Notes under the pieces: generated by a model | The model's input: only the letters and a program-made list of their open reading frames with translations | Told to the model about the DNA's origin: nothing | Databases searched by the model: none | Made by a program: the position numbers and the translations under genes | Part shown: positions 16,051-24,968 of the stretch, piece by piece | How positions within the stretch are numbered: the first letter of the stretch is position 1 | Layout: each line of letters starts with the position of its first letter | From: Actinotalea caeni | GTDB lineage: Bacteria > Actinomycetota > Actinomycetes > Actinomycetales > Beutenbergiaceae | Length of the DNA stretch: 64,000 bases | Assembly: GCF_009733795.1 (NCBI RefSeq) | Contig: NZ_WNXX01000018.1 | Coordinates: 1 to 64,000 of the forward strand | Direction: 5' to 3'

Positions 16051-17434
16051 GCGCCGCGTGCACGGCGGCCAACGAGTCCTTGGCGTCGCCGAAGAGCACC
16101 TGGGTCTTGGCCGAGTACAACAGCTCGTTCTCGATGCCGGCGAAGCCCGGGCGCATCGACCGCTTGAGGAAGAACACCTGGCCCGCGGCCTCGGCGTCGA
16201 TGATCGGCATCCCGTAGATCGGGGCCGACGGCTCGGTGCGCGCGGCGGGGTTGACGACGTCGTTGGCGCCGACGACCACGACGACGTCGGTCGACGGCAT
16301 CGTCGGGTTCACCTCACCGGCCTCGACCAGCAGCTCGTAGCCGACGTTCGCCTCCGCGAGCAGCACGTTCATGTGGCCGGGCATCCGGCCCGCGACCGGG
16401 TGGATGCCGTAGACGGCGTCGACGCCGCGCTCCCGCAGCGCGTCCACGAGCTCGGCGACGACGTGCTGGGCCTGCGCGACCGCGAGCCCGTACCCGGGCA
16501 CGACCACGACGCGGCGCGCGTAGCCGAGCGCCACCGCGACGTCCTCCGGGGTGGCGCTGCGGACCGGGCGGTCCGACGCCTGCGTCGACCCCGCCGTCGA
16601 GCTGCCCCGCAGCGCGCCGAAGAGGATCCCGCTCACCGACCGGCCCATGCCGCGCGCCATCGCGAGGGTGAGCATCGTGCCGGCGGCGCCGATGAGCGTC
16701 CCGGCGACCAGCAGCAGCACGTTGTCGACGGCCCAGCCGGTGCCGATGATCGCCAGCCCCGTCGTGGCGTTGAGCAGCGAGATGACGATCGGCACGTCGG
16801 CGCCGCCGACCGGCAGCACCAGCAGCACGCCGAGCGCGCCGGCGACGACGAGCACGACGACGCCCCACCACACCTGCCCGGTGGCTGCGACCACCGCGGC
16901 CCCGGCGATCGTGCCGATCACCGCGGCGCCGAACAGCACCGGTGCGCCCGGCAGCACGACGGGCCGCGCCGTCATCCACCCCTGGAGCTTGAGGAACGTC
17001 ACCAGCGACCCGACCAGCGTGAGCGAGCCGATCGCGATGCCGGTCGCGATCGCGGTCCCGGCCATCGCGTCGCCCTGCACGCCGAGCACCTCGTGCTGGG
17101 TGAGCTCGATCAGCCCGATGAGCGCCGCGGCGCCGCCGCCGATGCCGTTGAAGATCGCGACCAGCTGTGGCATGTCGGTGATCGCGACGCGGCGGGCGAC
17201 CGGCACCGAGACCACCGCGCCGGCGGCGATCGTCACCAGCACGATCGCCAGGTTCGCGCCGGCGAACTCCGTCGAGAGCAGCACGACCGCGAGCGCGAGC
17301 GCCGCACCCGCGGCGCCGATCAGGTTGCCGCGGCGGGCTGTGCGCGGCGAGGCCAGGCCTTTGATCGCGACGATGAAGCAGATCGCGGCGAGCAGGTAGC
17401 CGAACGCGGCGACGGGCGTGGGGAGCAGGGTCAC
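16037..17434 (-). CDS. pntB: Proton-translocating NAD(P) transhydrogenase, beta subunit
   Basis: 465 residues: about nine membrane segments in the first 260 residues, then a soluble NADP(H)-binding domain III (VVVVPGYGLAVAQAQH, GIHPVAGRMPGHMNVLLAEANV, VVVVGANDVVNPAA, SMRPGFAGIENELL). With PntAA and PntAB it couples proton re-entry to hydride transfer from NADH to NADP+, supplying NADPH. It starts at ATG 17434 and overlaps the pntAB stop by four bases. Last gene of the operon. Confidence 0.96.
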   Translation of the reverse strand: MTLLPTPVAAFGYLLAAICFIVAIKGLASPRTARRGNLIGAAGAALALAVVLLSTEFAGANLAIVLVTIAAGAVVSVPVARRVAITDMPQLVAIFNGIGGGAAALIGLIELTQHEVLGVQGDAMAGTAIATGIAIGSLTLVGSLVTFLKLQGWMTARPVVLPGAPVLFGAAVIGTIAGAAVVAATGQVWWGVVVLVVAGALGVLLVLPVGGADVPIVISLLNATTGLAIIGTGWAVDNVLLLVAGTLIGAAGTMLTLAMARGMGRSVSGILFGALRGSSTAGSTQASDRPVRSATPEDVAVALGYARRVVVVPGYGLAVAQAQHVVAELVDALRERGVDAVYGIHPVAGRMPGHMNVLLAEANVGYELLVEAGEVNPTMPSTDVVVVVGANDVVNPAARTEPSAPIYGMPIIDAEAAGQVFFLKRSMRPGFAGIENELLYSAKTQVLFGDAKDSLAAVHAALKTV

Positions 17435-17730
17435 TCGTCGCCCCCTCGCCGGCCCTGCGGCCTGCTGAACATCTCGAGCATCCGGTCGGTGACGACGAAC
17501 CCGCCGACCAGGTTGATCGTGGCGAGCAGCACCGCGAGCGTGCCGAGCACGACGAGCAGCGGGTTGGTGGTCCCGGCCATCGCGGCGATCGCCCCGATGA
17601 GCACGACGCCGCTGATCGCGTTGGTGCCCGACATCAGCGGGGTGTGCAGGCGCGACGTCACCTTCGAGACGACCTCGGCGCCCACGAAGCCGGCGAGGAC
17701 GAGCAGCGTCAGGGTCGTCATCGCGTCCAT
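17431..17730 (-). CDS. pntAB: NAD(P) transhydrogenase, alpha subunit membrane part
   Basis: 99 residues, almost entirely three membrane helices (TLLVLAGFVGAEVVSKV, ISGVVLIGAIAAMAG, LAVLLATINLVGGFVV), ending in VTDRMLEMFSRP as in the family. This is the separate membrane half of the alpha subunit, typical of three-gene transhydrogenases in actinobacteria and alphaproteobacteria. Start and stop overlap pntAA and pntB by ATGA-type junctions. Confidence 0.95.
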   Translation of the reverse strand: MDAMTTLTLLVLAGFVGAEVVSKVTSRLHTPLMSGTNAISGVVLIGAIAAMAGTTNPLLVVLGTLAVLLATINLVGGFVVTDRMLEMFSRPQGRRGGDE

Positions 17731-18869
17731 CAGCCGGCCTCCTGAGGCGCCACGTCGACGAGCATCCCCGCCAGCACCTCGTCGTTCGTGTCGACGGCGA
17801 GCGTGGCGCCCTCGCCCTCGGCGCCCGGGACCGTGAGGAGCTCGACGACGTTGCTCACGTTCTTCGCGTACAGCCGGGAGGCGTCGGTGGGCAGGTCGCC
17901 CGCCGCGTTCGCCAGCCCGACGAGCACGACGTCGCCGCCGCCGCGCGAGGACGGCACCCGCACCTCCGCGCCGGGCTGCGAGCCCTCGACGTTGCCGCCG
18001 GTGGCCGCCGCGAGGTCGACGGCGACCGAGCCCGGCCGCATCGCGGCGAGCATCTCGGTCGTCACGAGCCGGGGCGCGCGCCGGCCCGGCACCGCCGCGG
18101 TCGTGATGAGGACGTCGGCCTCGGCGATGTGCGGGGCGATCGCCTGCTGCTGGGCCTCGGCGGCGGTCGCCGCGAGAGCCCGTGCGTAGCCGCCCGACGC
18201 CTCGGCGGTGCCGACGCCGGCGTCGATGAAGGTGGCGCCGACCGAGCGGACCTCCTCGGCGGAGTCCGGGCGGATGTCGTTGGCCGCGACGGTGGCGCCG
18301 AGCCGGCGCGCGGTCGCGATCGCCTGCAGCCCGGCGACGCCGACGCCGAGCACGACGACCTTCGCGGGCGGCACCGTGCCCGCCGCCGTCATCGCGAGCG
18401 GGAAGAACCGCGGCAGCCGCACCGCCGCCTCCAGCACCGCCCGGTAGCCCGCGACGAACGACTGGCTGGAGAGCACGTCCATCGCCTGGGCGCGCGAGAT
18501 CCGCGGCAGCCGCTCGAACGCGAGCGTGACCGTGCCGGCGGCGGCCAGCGCGGCGCGGCGCTCGTCGTCGAGCGCGCCGGCCAGGCCGAGCGTGATCGTG
18601 CCCGGCTGCAGCACCGCGAGCCGCTCGGGCTCGAGCGGCACGACGTGGGCGAGCAGGTCGGCGCCGCGCAGCGCGTCGGCGAGCGGGGCGCCCTCGAGGA
18701 CCTCGGCGCCGGCGTCGGCGTAGGCCTCGTCCGGGTGGAACGCGTGCGTGCCGATGCCGGTCTGCACGACGACGCGGTGGCCGAGGCGGACGATCGTGCG
18801 CACCGCCTCCGGGGTGAGGGCGGCCCTCGTCTCGCCGTCCGGCTCCCGCAGGGCGACGAGGGTGCTCAC
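17730..18869 (-). CDS. pntAA: NAD(P) transhydrogenase, alpha subunit NAD-binding part
   Basis: 379 residues: the soluble NAD(H)-binding domain I related to alanine dehydrogenase. Motifs: ETRAALTPEAV, VGAGVGVAG-type dinucleotide loop VVLGVGVAGLQAIATARRLGA, the mobile loop region SGGYARAL, and RAPRLVTTEMLAAMRPGSVAVDLAAATGGN. GTG 18869 is the expected N-terminus; TAGGGT at 18876-18881 with no ribosome binding site suggests a leaderless transcript. First gene of pntAA-pntAB-pntB. Confidence 0.95.
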   Translation of the reverse strand: MSTLVALREPDGETRAALTPEAVRTIVRLGHRVVVQTGIGTHAFHPDEAYADAGAEVLEGAPLADALRGADLLAHVVPLEPERLAVLQPGTITLGLAGALDDERRAALAAAGTVTLAFERLPRISRAQAMDVLSSQSFVAGYRAVLEAAVRLPRFFPLAMTAAGTVPPAKVVVLGVGVAGLQAIATARRLGATVAANDIRPDSAEEVRSVGATFIDAGVGTAEASGGYARALAATAAEAQQQAIAPHIAEADVLITTAAVPGRRAPRLVTTEMLAAMRPGSVAVDLAAATGGNVEGSQPGAEVRVPSSRGGGDVVLVGLANAAGDLPTDASRLYAKNVSNVVELLTVPGAEGEGATLAVDTNDEVLAGMLVDVAPQEAG

Positions 18870-18875
18870 ACCCCC

Positions 18876-18881
18876 ACCCTA
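18876..18881 (-). promoter_or_regulatory. -10 element for leaderless pntAA
   Basis: TAGGGT on the minus strand lies 6 bases before GTG 18869, so transcription probably starts at the start codon. Confidence 0.5.
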
Positions 18882-18897
18882 GGGAAGACCGCGCGGT

Positions 18898-18918
18898 CGC
18901 CGCAGGACCTTCGCGGCG
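18898..18918 (-). terminator. Possible terminator after the LacI gene
   Basis: CGCCGC/GCGGCG arms (18898-18903 and 18913-18918) with a 9-base loop, 15 bases after the LacI stop and just upstream of the pntAA promoter. Short stem, moderate support. Confidence 0.35.
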
Positions 18919-18933
18919 CCCAGGCCGAGCGGA

Positions 18934-19944
18934 TCAGCCCCGCCCGACCGTGCTCTCGCGCACGACCAGCTCGAACCCCGCCTGGATCTCGCGCAGCGGC
19001 TGCGGCCCGGCGAGCCGCCGGGCGAGGCTCTCGACGGCGGCGCGGGCGATCTCGTCGCGCGCCGAGGCGATCGTCGTGAGAGTCGGTGTCGACACCCGCC
19101 CGTAGGGGATGTCGTCGAAGCCGACGACGGCGACGTCCTCGGGCACCCGCAGGCCGCGTGTGACCAGGGCGCGGATCGCGCCGAGCGCGAGCCAGTCGGC
19201 CGAGCAGAACAGGGCGTCGGGCACCTCGCCGCCCGCGGCGTCGTCGAGCAGGGTCGTGACGGCGGCCGCGCCCTCCTCACCGGTGTTGGCCGGCACCGGA
19301 CGCACCCAGTCGGGCACGACCGGGAGACCGTGCTCGCGCAGACCCGCGAGGTAGCCGTCGCGGCGCACGTCCTCCGGGGTGTCGAGCGAGGCACCGATCA
19401 TGCCGATCCGGCGGCGGCCGAGGCCGACGAGGTGGTCGACGACCGTGCGGCCCGCCGCGACGTTGTCGATGGCGACGTGGTCGGCGACACCCTCGGCCCG
19501 GTGCTCGCCGATGAGGACCAGCGGGGTCGTGTCGGCGCGGTCGCGGATCTCCTCGGCGCTCACGTGGATGGGGTCGAAGACGATGCCGTCGAGCCGCTGC
19601 GGGAACGTGCCCGCGAGCACCCGCCGCTCGGCCTCGGCGTCGCCGCGCGTCTGCACGATCAGCACGAACCAGCCGTACCGCTCGGCCTCCTCGAGCACGT
19701 GCATCGCGAGCGAGGCGAAGTAGGGCATGTCCAGGCGCGGCACGACCAGCGCGATCGTGCCGGCGCGGCCGAGCGCCAGGTTCCGGGCCGACAGGTTCGG
19801 CCGGTACCCCAGCTCCTCGATGGCCGCGAGCACCCGGTCGCGGGTGGCGGGGCGCACGACGCTGCGCTGGTGGACGACGTTCGTGACGGTCTTGAGCGAC
19901 ACCCCGGCGCGGTCGGCGACCTCGCGCAGCGTCACCCGCCCCAC
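18934..19944 (-). CDS. LacI-family transcriptional regulator
   Basis: 336 residues: an N-terminal LacI helix-turn-helix and hinge (VTLREVADRAGVSLKTVTNVVHQRSVVRPATRDRVLAAIEELGYRPN) and a periplasmic-binding-type sugar domain (IALVVPRLDMPYF..., VVGFDDIPYGRVSTPTLTTI). GTG 19944 is chosen because GGAGG lies 5 bases upstream. It follows the sugar-binding lipoprotein by 49 bases in the sulfatase operon. A LacI-like operator with a central CG is present in front of the sulfatase, so self-regulation is likely. The effector sugar is unknown. Confidence 0.93.
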   Translation of the reverse strand: MGRVTLREVADRAGVSLKTVTNVVHQRSVVRPATRDRVLAAIEELGYRPNLSARNLALGRAGTIALVVPRLDMPYFASLAMHVLEEAERYGWFVLIVQTRGDAEAERRVLAGTFPQRLDGIVFDPIHVSAEEIRDRADTTPLVLIGEHRAEGVADHVAIDNVAAGRTVVDHLVGLGRRRIGMIGASLDTPEDVRRDGYLAGLREHGLPVVPDWVRPVPANTGEEGAAAVTTLLDDAAGGEVPDALFCSADWLALGAIRALVTRGLRVPEDVAVVGFDDIPYGRVSTPTLTTIASARDEIARAAVESLARRLAGPQPLREIQAGFELVVRESTVGRG

Positions 19945-19993
19945 GCGCACCTCCGGCCTGCCGTCACGCGAGCACGCTACCGTCGCGCCGGGC

Positions 19994-21316
19994 TCAGCCG
20001 AGCGCGGCCTGCGCCTCGGCGACGACGGTCGCGGCCGCCGTCGCCGCGTCGGTCTCGCCGAACGCCACCTGCTCGTTCGCGCGCGAGAAGATGCCCATGA
20101 TCTCGCCGTAGCCGACCGGCCAGGCGGGCGGCGGCGGGCCCACGCGGTCGGCGAGCTCCTCGACGTAGGCGATCGCCCGGCCGGCTGCGGAGTCGGGCTC
20201 GGCACCGAGCAGGTCGCGCGCCGCCTGCGACGGCGGCACGCCCAGGGTGAGCCCGATCGCCTCGACGGCGCGCGGGTCGTTGAGGAGGAAGTCGACCAGC
20301 GACGCGGCCGCCTCGGGCGCGGCCGTCCGGGCCGAGATGCACCAGAAGTCGAGCGCCTTGAGGAACATGCCGCCGAGGTCGCCGGAGGTGGCGGCCGGGA
20401 CCGTGACGACCTGCAGCGGGTTCTCGGTGAGCGGCTGGTAGAAGGTGACCTGCTGCACCCAGCCCCACTGCATCGCGCACCGCCCCTTGACGAGCAGCGC
20501 GTTCTCGAAGCCCTGGGTCTCCGCGGTGAGGTCGGGCGGCGGCACCACACCGGCCTCGCGCCACGCCTGCCACATGGCGAACCACTCCTCGACGACCTCG
20601 GGCTCCACGGCCAGCGCGCCGTCGGCGGTGAACAGGTCCCCGGCGCGGTCGCGCGCGAACGGCTCGAACGCCTGGATGTTGCCGCCGTTGTCGTTGCAGC
20701 CGAAGGTGCCCTCGGGCGTCGCCTCGGCGAACCCGGTCGCGAGCGCGTCGAACTCCTCCCAGCTCCACCCGAGCTCGGGTGCGCTCAGCCCGGCGTCCTC
20801 CAGCTGCACCGGGTCGACGAACACGGCGAACACGATCGAGCTCTGTCCGACGCCGAAGGTGCCGCCGGCGACGTCGCCGCTCGCCGCGACGTCGGCGTCG
20901 AGACCGCTGGTGTCGATGGCGCCGCCGCCCAGCAGGTCGGCGACGTCGAGCAGCGCGCCGCGGCTCGCGTAGTCGTCGAAGTAGGTCATCGACATCCGGA
21001 ACACGTCGGGCGCGTCGTTGCCCGCGGTCTGGGTGGCGAGCCGGTCCCAGAAGTCGTCGAACGGCGCCGACTCGGTGGCGATCGTCAGGTCCGGGTCGTC
21101 CGCGCCGAACGCCTCGAGCGCCGCGGCCATGCCGTCGTGCACCGGCTGCCCGCCGTACCAGGCGACCCGCAGGCCGTCGCCACCACCGGACCCGCTCGTG
21201 CCCCCGTCGCCGCCGCGGTCGCCGTCGCCGCCGCCCCGGCTGCAGGCCGCGAGCGCGCCCGCGCCGAGCAGGCCCAGGCCCGCGGTGAGGAACGTGCGTC
21301 GCTGCAGGTCGCTCAT
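19994..21316 (-). CDS. Sugar ABC transporter substrate-binding lipoprotein
   Basis: 440 residues. The signal sequence carries a twin-arginine-like QRRTFLTAGLGLLGAGALAAC lipobox, so it is exported and lipid-anchored. The mature part has the extracellular solute-binding family 1 pattern (FDDFWDRLATQTAGNDAPDVFRM, FALGEV-like SWEEFDALATGFAEA, GRCAMQWGWVQQV). It should bind a carbohydrate for an ABC importer, but no permease or ATPase gene is adjacent, so it must use partners elsewhere. ATG 21316 overlaps the sulfatase stop (ATGA). Confidence 0.9.
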   Translation of the reverse strand: MSDLQRRTFLTAGLGLLGAGALAACSRGGGDGDRGGDGGTSGSGGGDGLRVAWYGGQPVHDGMAAALEAFGADDPDLTIATESAPFDDFWDRLATQTAGNDAPDVFRMSMTYFDDYASRGALLDVADLLGGGAIDTSGLDADVAASGDVAGGTFGVGQSSIVFAVFVDPVQLEDAGLSAPELGWSWEEFDALATGFAEATPEGTFGCNDNGGNIQAFEPFARDRAGDLFTADGALAVEPEVVEEWFAMWQAWREAGVVPPPDLTAETQGFENALLVKGRCAMQWGWVQQVTFYQPLTENPLQVVTVPAATSGDLGGMFLKALDFWCISARTAAPEAAASLVDFLLNDPRAVEAIGLTLGVPPSQAARDLLGAEPDSAAGRAIAYVEELADRVGPPPPAWPVGYGEIMGIFSRANEQVAFGETDAATAAATVVAEAQAALG

Positions 21317-22830
21317 GTGGATCCCTCCGTCGTGCTGGTGCCGAGGTCGGCCCAGCGCCAGTTGTGCGGCACGGTCTTGGGGACGTAGGCACCCCGCGGC
21401 AGGTCGTCGGCGACGCGGATCATCCAGCGGCCGAGCAGCCGTAGCAGCTCGCCGCGGACGTCGGCGAGCCCGGGGTCGTCGGCGAGGTCGACGAGCTCGG
21501 CCGGGTCGCTCTCGAGGTCGTAGAGCTCGACGCGGCCGTCGGCGTCGAGCGTCAGCTTGTGCCGCCCCGCCCGCACCATCCGCGTGCCGCCGCTCATCGT
21601 CACCGTGTTGAGCTCGTCGAGCGTGGGGCCGTCATAGGAGAAGTGCAGCTCCGGGTGCTCGTCGTGGCGGTAGGGGACGCCGCCGTAGCCGAGCTCGGCG
21701 TAGACCGACCCGAACTCGGCGGGCGGTGCCGGCTCGCCGCGCAGCAGCGGCGCCAGGCTGCGCCCCTGCACGCCGTCGGGGATCGGGGCACCGGCCAGCT
21801 CGCACAGGGTGGGCATGAGATCGACGATCGAGACGGGCTCGGTGACCTGCGTGCCCGGCGCGACGCCGGGACCACTGATCTGCATCGGGATCCGCATCAG
21901 CACCTCCGGCATCCCCGCGCCCTTGCGCTGCAGGCCGTACTCGCCGACGAAGTCGCCGTGGTCGGCGACGTGCACGACGACCGTGTCCGCCAGCTGGTCG
22001 CCGAGGTGATCGAGCAGTCGCGCGACCTGGTCGTCGAGCAGCCGCAGCATGCCGAGGTAGGAGGCGCGGTAGCGGCGCCACCGGTCGTCGAACCCGGGTC
22101 GCTTGCTCTCGAACAGCTCGCCGAGCCAGCGGAACATCGGCCCCTTGGCGTCGCGCGCCTCGGGGCCGGCCAGGCGGTCGGGCACCTCGTCCTCGGGGAA
22201 CAGCTCGAAGTAGGGCGAGGGCACCTGGTACGGGTTGTGCGGCTCCGGGAAGGACACCCAGCAGAAGAACGGGCGGTCGGGGTCGTCCGCGGTCAGCCGG
22301 TCGACGACGTCGATCGCGTCCGACACGATCCGGTACGGCAGCTGCCGCTCGAGCGGGAACGGCGTCGGCTCGGTCGCGACGCCGTGGTCGAGCTCGTGCA
22401 GCCAGGCGTCGAAGGCCCTGTCCTGCTCACCGGCCTCGCCCTCGCCCGTCGGACCGCGCTCGTGCCAGTAGGGCCCGCTCGCGACGTCGAAGTCGGTCAG
22501 CGGCCGGTGGATGTGCGGCTTGCCGGCGAACCCGAGGCCGTACCCCTGCTCGCGCAGCACGTCGAGCAGGTCGGCGTCGTAGAGCGCGTGCTCGCCGGTG
22601 CTGTTCTGGCGCACGCGGTGCGCGGTGGGGAACCGCCCGGTCAGCATGCTCACGCGGGCGGGCACGCACAGCGGTGCCGCCGTGTAGGCGTTGCGGAACA
22701 GGGCGCCCCGTGACGCGGTCGCGTCGAGCGTGGGCATGGTGTCGAGCGGGCAGCCGGTGGCCCGGGTGAGATCGGCGCGGTGCTGGTCGGTCATCACCAG
22801 CAGGACGTTCGGCTTCCCCGGCGACGGCAC
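21313..22830 (-). CDS. Type I sulfatase
   Basis: 505 residues of the alkaline-phosphatase superfamily. The formylglycine motif is C55-V-P-A-R (LCVPARVSMLTGR); C55 must be oxidised by a formylglycine-generating enzyme not in this window. Other metal and sulfate-binding motifs: NVLLVMTDQHRADL, GFAGKPHIH, VHVADHGDFVGEYGLQRKG. It lacks a signal peptide, so it likely works in the cytoplasm on an imported sulfated sugar. It is first in an operon with a sugar-binding lipoprotein and LacI, which suggests a sulfated-glycan scavenging unit. Confidence 0.92.
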   Translation of the reverse strand: MPSPGKPNVLLVMTDQHRADLTRATGCPLDTMPTLDATASRGALFRNAYTAAPLCVPARVSMLTGRFPTAHRVRQNSTGEHALYDADLLDVLREQGYGLGFAGKPHIHRPLTDFDVASGPYWHERGPTGEGEAGEQDRAFDAWLHELDHGVATEPTPFPLERQLPYRIVSDAIDVVDRLTADDPDRPFFCWVSFPEPHNPYQVPSPYFELFPEDEVPDRLAGPEARDAKGPMFRWLGELFESKRPGFDDRWRRYRASYLGMLRLLDDQVARLLDHLGDQLADTVVVHVADHGDFVGEYGLQRKGAGMPEVLMRIPMQISGPGVAPGTQVTEPVSIVDLMPTLCELAGAPIPDGVQGRSLAPLLRGEPAPPAEFGSVYAELGYGGVPYRHDEHPELHFSYDGPTLDELNTVTMSGGTRMVRAGRHKLTLDADGRVELYDLESDPAELVDLADDPGLADVRGELLRLLGRWMIRVADDLPRGAYVPKTVPHNWRWADLGTSTTEGST

Positions 22831-22848
22831 GGGCCTAGCGTCGCACAG

Positions 22849-22864
22849 ATTCTAACGCTAGAAT
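22849..22864 (-). promoter_or_regulatory. LacI-type operator in front of the sulfatase operon
   Basis: ATTCTAACGCTAGAAT: seven pairs plus a single A/C mismatch around a central CG, the hallmark of LacI-family operators. It ends 18 bases before the sulfatase GTG. Read on the minus strand it contains TAGAAT, a good -10, so repressor binding would cover the promoter. The 167-base gap from here to the next gene shows nothing else I can name. Confidence 0.7.
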
Positions 22865-22997
22865 AGTGAGTTGGGTCACAGGTGTGTGGAAGCGCCTCGG
22901 TCCGGGACAAGCCGACGAGACCGGGCGGGACGGCGACCGGACGGCCGCGCGCGGCTGCGGGTCCGGTGCCGCCGTCGTTCGGTCTCGCCGGCGGGGG

Positions 22998-23345
22998 TCA
23001 GCGGATCTCGACCGTGAGCCGGTCGTCGCCCACCTCGGTGCAGACGACGGCGTACCCGGCCACCTCGAGCGCGTCGCCCTCGGCGCACGTCGCGGGCTGC
23101 CCGTCGATCGCGAAGCGGGCGGTGCCGTCGGCGGCACCCTCGAGCTCGACCGTGATCGTGTCGTCGAGCACCTCGGCCTGAGCGCCGGCGCCCGTGAGCG
23201 AGACCGTGCACAGGCCGTCACCGCACCGCGACGAGTAGGACGTGGCACCGCCGCACGCGGCGAGCGTCAGCCCCGTGAGGGCGGCGAGCGCCGCCAGGCG
23301 GGCGGCGGTCGAGGTGGTGCGGGCGGTGCGGGCGGTGGTCGTCAT
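22998..23345 (-). CDS. Small secreted lipoprotein, unknown function
   Basis: 115 residues with a lipoprotein signal (RLAALAALTGLTLAAC, lipid-modified Cys near residue 30). The mature domain of about 85 residues has two further cysteines near its start (SRCGDGLCTVSL), then beta-rich acidic sequence; it may form a disulfide-bonded beta barrel. ATG 23345 is preferred, with GAGGA 8 bases upstream. No family recognised. It is divergent from the DtxR-type regulator. Confidence 0.7.
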   Translation of the reverse strand: MTTTARTARTTSTAARLAALAALTGLTLAACGGATSYSSRCGDGLCTVSLTGAGAQAEVLDDTITVELEGAADGTARFAIDGQPATCAEGDALEVAGYAVVCTEVGDDRLTVEIR

Positions 23346-23417
23346 GGCGACCATCCTCGGGCACCGCCGAGGGTCGCCGGGCACCCGCCGACGGGCAGAA
23401 CCACCCACCCTGGCGCG

Positions 23418-23431
23418 GTTGGTAGTTTGCC
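23418..23431 (+). promoter_or_regulatory. MntR-like half operator over the regulator's own -10
   Basis: GTTGGTAGTTTGCC (23418-23431). Its first ten bases are identical to the minus-strand reading of the operator before the manganese importer (26643-26660). It contains a -10-like TAGTTT (23423-23428) 4-6 bases before the GTG start, so the regulator mRNA is probably leaderless and self-repressed. Confidence 0.55.
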
Positions 23432-23434
23432 GGT

Positions 23435-24112
23435 GTGTCGGTGTCCCAGCTCTCCACGAGCAGCCAGAACTACCTCAAGGTGGTGTGGGGGCTGCAGGAG
23501 TGGAGCTCCGACCCGATCACGCCGACCGCCGTCGCCGAGAAGGCGGGCGTGCGGCTGTCGACCGCCTCGGACGCGATCCGCAAGCTGACCGAGCAGGGGC
23601 TGCTCGGGCACACGCCCTACGGCGCGGTGACGCTGACCGAGCGGGGGCGCGCGCACGCCGTCGCGATGGTGCGCCGGCACCGGCTGATCGAGACGTTCCT
23701 CGTGCAGGTGCTCGGCTACACCTGGGACGAGGTGCACGACGAGGCCGAGCACCTCGAGCACGCGGTCTCCGACCTCCTCGTCGACCGCATCGACGCCCAC
23801 CTCGGCCACCCCGACCGCGACCCGCACGGCGACCCGATCCCCTCGCGCGACGGCACCGTGACGCGACCGGACGCCGTCCGGCTCACCGAGGTGCCCGCGG
23901 GCGGCTCGGTCGTCGCCGAGCGGATCTCCGACGACGACCCCGACCTGCTGCGGTTCTTCGCCGAGCGCGGCATCGGGGTCGGCGCCGTGCTGCAGGTGCG
24001 CGAGGGCGCGCCGTTCTCCGGCGCGGTCGAGGTCCTCGTCGAGGGCGGTGACGCGCCGGTGCCCCTGGGGCGCCCGGCGACCGACGCCGTCTGGGTCACG
24101 CCGGCCGGCTGA
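23435..24112 (+). CDS. DtxR-family metalloregulator (MntR-like)
   Basis: 225 residues: a winged helix DNA-binding domain (QNYLKVVWGLQEWSSDPITPTAVAEKAGVRLSTASDAIRKLTEQGLL), a metal-binding dimerisation domain (RRHRLIETFLVQVLGYTWDEVHDEAEHLEHAVSD, containing the usual His/Glu ligands), and an SH3/FeoA-like C-terminal domain from about residue 145. Together with the facing Mn-type importer and shared operator sequence, a manganese-sensing role is favoured over iron. GTG 23435 is the start; GTG 23433 is out of frame. Its 3' end overlaps the permease gene by 17 bases. Confidence 0.9.
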   Translation: MSVSQLSTSSQNYLKVVWGLQEWSSDPITPTAVAEKAGVRLSTASDAIRKLTEQGLLGHTPYGAVTLTERGRAHAVAMVRRHRLIETFLVQVLGYTWDEVHDEAEHLEHAVSDLLVDRIDAHLGHPDRDPHGDPIPSRDGTVTRPDAVRLTEVPAGGSVVAERISDDDPDLLRFFAERGIGVGAVLQVREGAPFSGAVEVLVEGGDAPVPLGRPATDAVWVTPAG

Positions 24113-24968
24113 CCAGCTGCCGTCGGCGGCGCGCGGCCGCCACGCGCGCGGCGAGCACCCCGCGGCGGGGCGCCAGCAGGTAGACGAGCGCGAACGCCGC
24201 ACCCTGGGCGAGCACCACCATCGGACCGGTCGAGGTGTCGAGGTGGTAGCTGGCACAGACGCCGGTCACGCCGCACACCAGGGCGATCGCGGGCGCCACC
24301 AGGAGCATCACCTGGAACCTGTCGGTCAGCAGGTAGGCGGTGGCGCCGGGGATGATGAGCATCGCGACGACCAGCACGACCCCGACCGCCTGCAGCGCCA
24401 CGACGGCGGTCAGGGCGAGCAGGCCGAGCAGCAGCGCGCTCAGCCGCCGCGGGTTCAGCCCGATCGCGTAGGCGTGCGTGGGGTCGAAGGCGAGCAGCGT
24501 GAGGTCGCGCCGCTTGAGCAGCAGCACCGCGAGCACCAGCGCGCCCAGGACGACGACACCGACGAGGTCGGACCGGGAGACGCCGAGCAGGTTGCCGAAG
24601 AGCACGTGGTTGAGGTCGGTCTGGCTCGGCGTCACCGACACCAGCACGAGCCCGAGCGCGAACAGCGTCGTGAACACGATGCCTATCACCGCGTCCTCCT
24701 TGACCCGGCTGGTCGAGCGCACCACCCCGATGAGGGCGACCGCGAGGAAGCCGAGCGCCGCCGCCCCGATCGACAGCGGGATCCCGAGCACGTGCGCGAG
24801 CACGACCCCGGGGAGCACCGAGTGCGACACCGCGTCGCCCATGAGCGACCAGCCGACGAGCACCAGCCAGCACGACAGCACGCCGCACACGACCGAGGCC
24901 ACGACCGCGGTCGCGAGCGCGCGCTGCATGAACTCGTAGCTCACCGGCTCCAGCAGCAGGTCGATCAC
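24096..24968 (-). CDS. Manganese/zinc ABC transporter permease
   Basis: 290 residues, about eight membrane helices, of the ABC-3 (MntB/ZnuB) family: QRALATAVVASVVCGVLSCWLVLVGWSLMGDAVSHSVLPG at the N-terminus and PGATAYLLTDRFQVM later. It forms the channel for the metal delivered by the binding lipoprotein. GTG 24968 overlaps the ATPase stop (GTGA). Basic tail (ARVAAARRRRQ) at the cytoplasmic end. Confidence 0.93.
   Translation of the reverse strand: MIDLLLEPVSYEFMQRALATAVVASVVCGVLSCWLVLVGWSLMGDAVSHSVLPGVVLAHVLGIPLSIGAAALGFLAVALIGVVRSTSRVKEDAVIGIVFTTLFALGLVLVSVTPSQTDLNHVLFGNLLGVSRSDLVGVVVLGALVLAVLLLKRRDLTLLAFDPTHAYAIGLNPRRLSALLLGLLALTAVVALQAVGVVLVVAMLIIPGATAYLLTDRFQVMLLVAPAIALVCGVTGVCASYHLDTSTGPMVVLAQGAAFALVYLLAPRRGVLAARVAAARRRRQLVSRPA

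Noticed and set aside
22831-22997. A small gene in the 167-base gap upstream of the sulfatase
   Set aside because: Only the LacI-type operator and -10 are convincing; short frames there have no ribosome binding site or motif.
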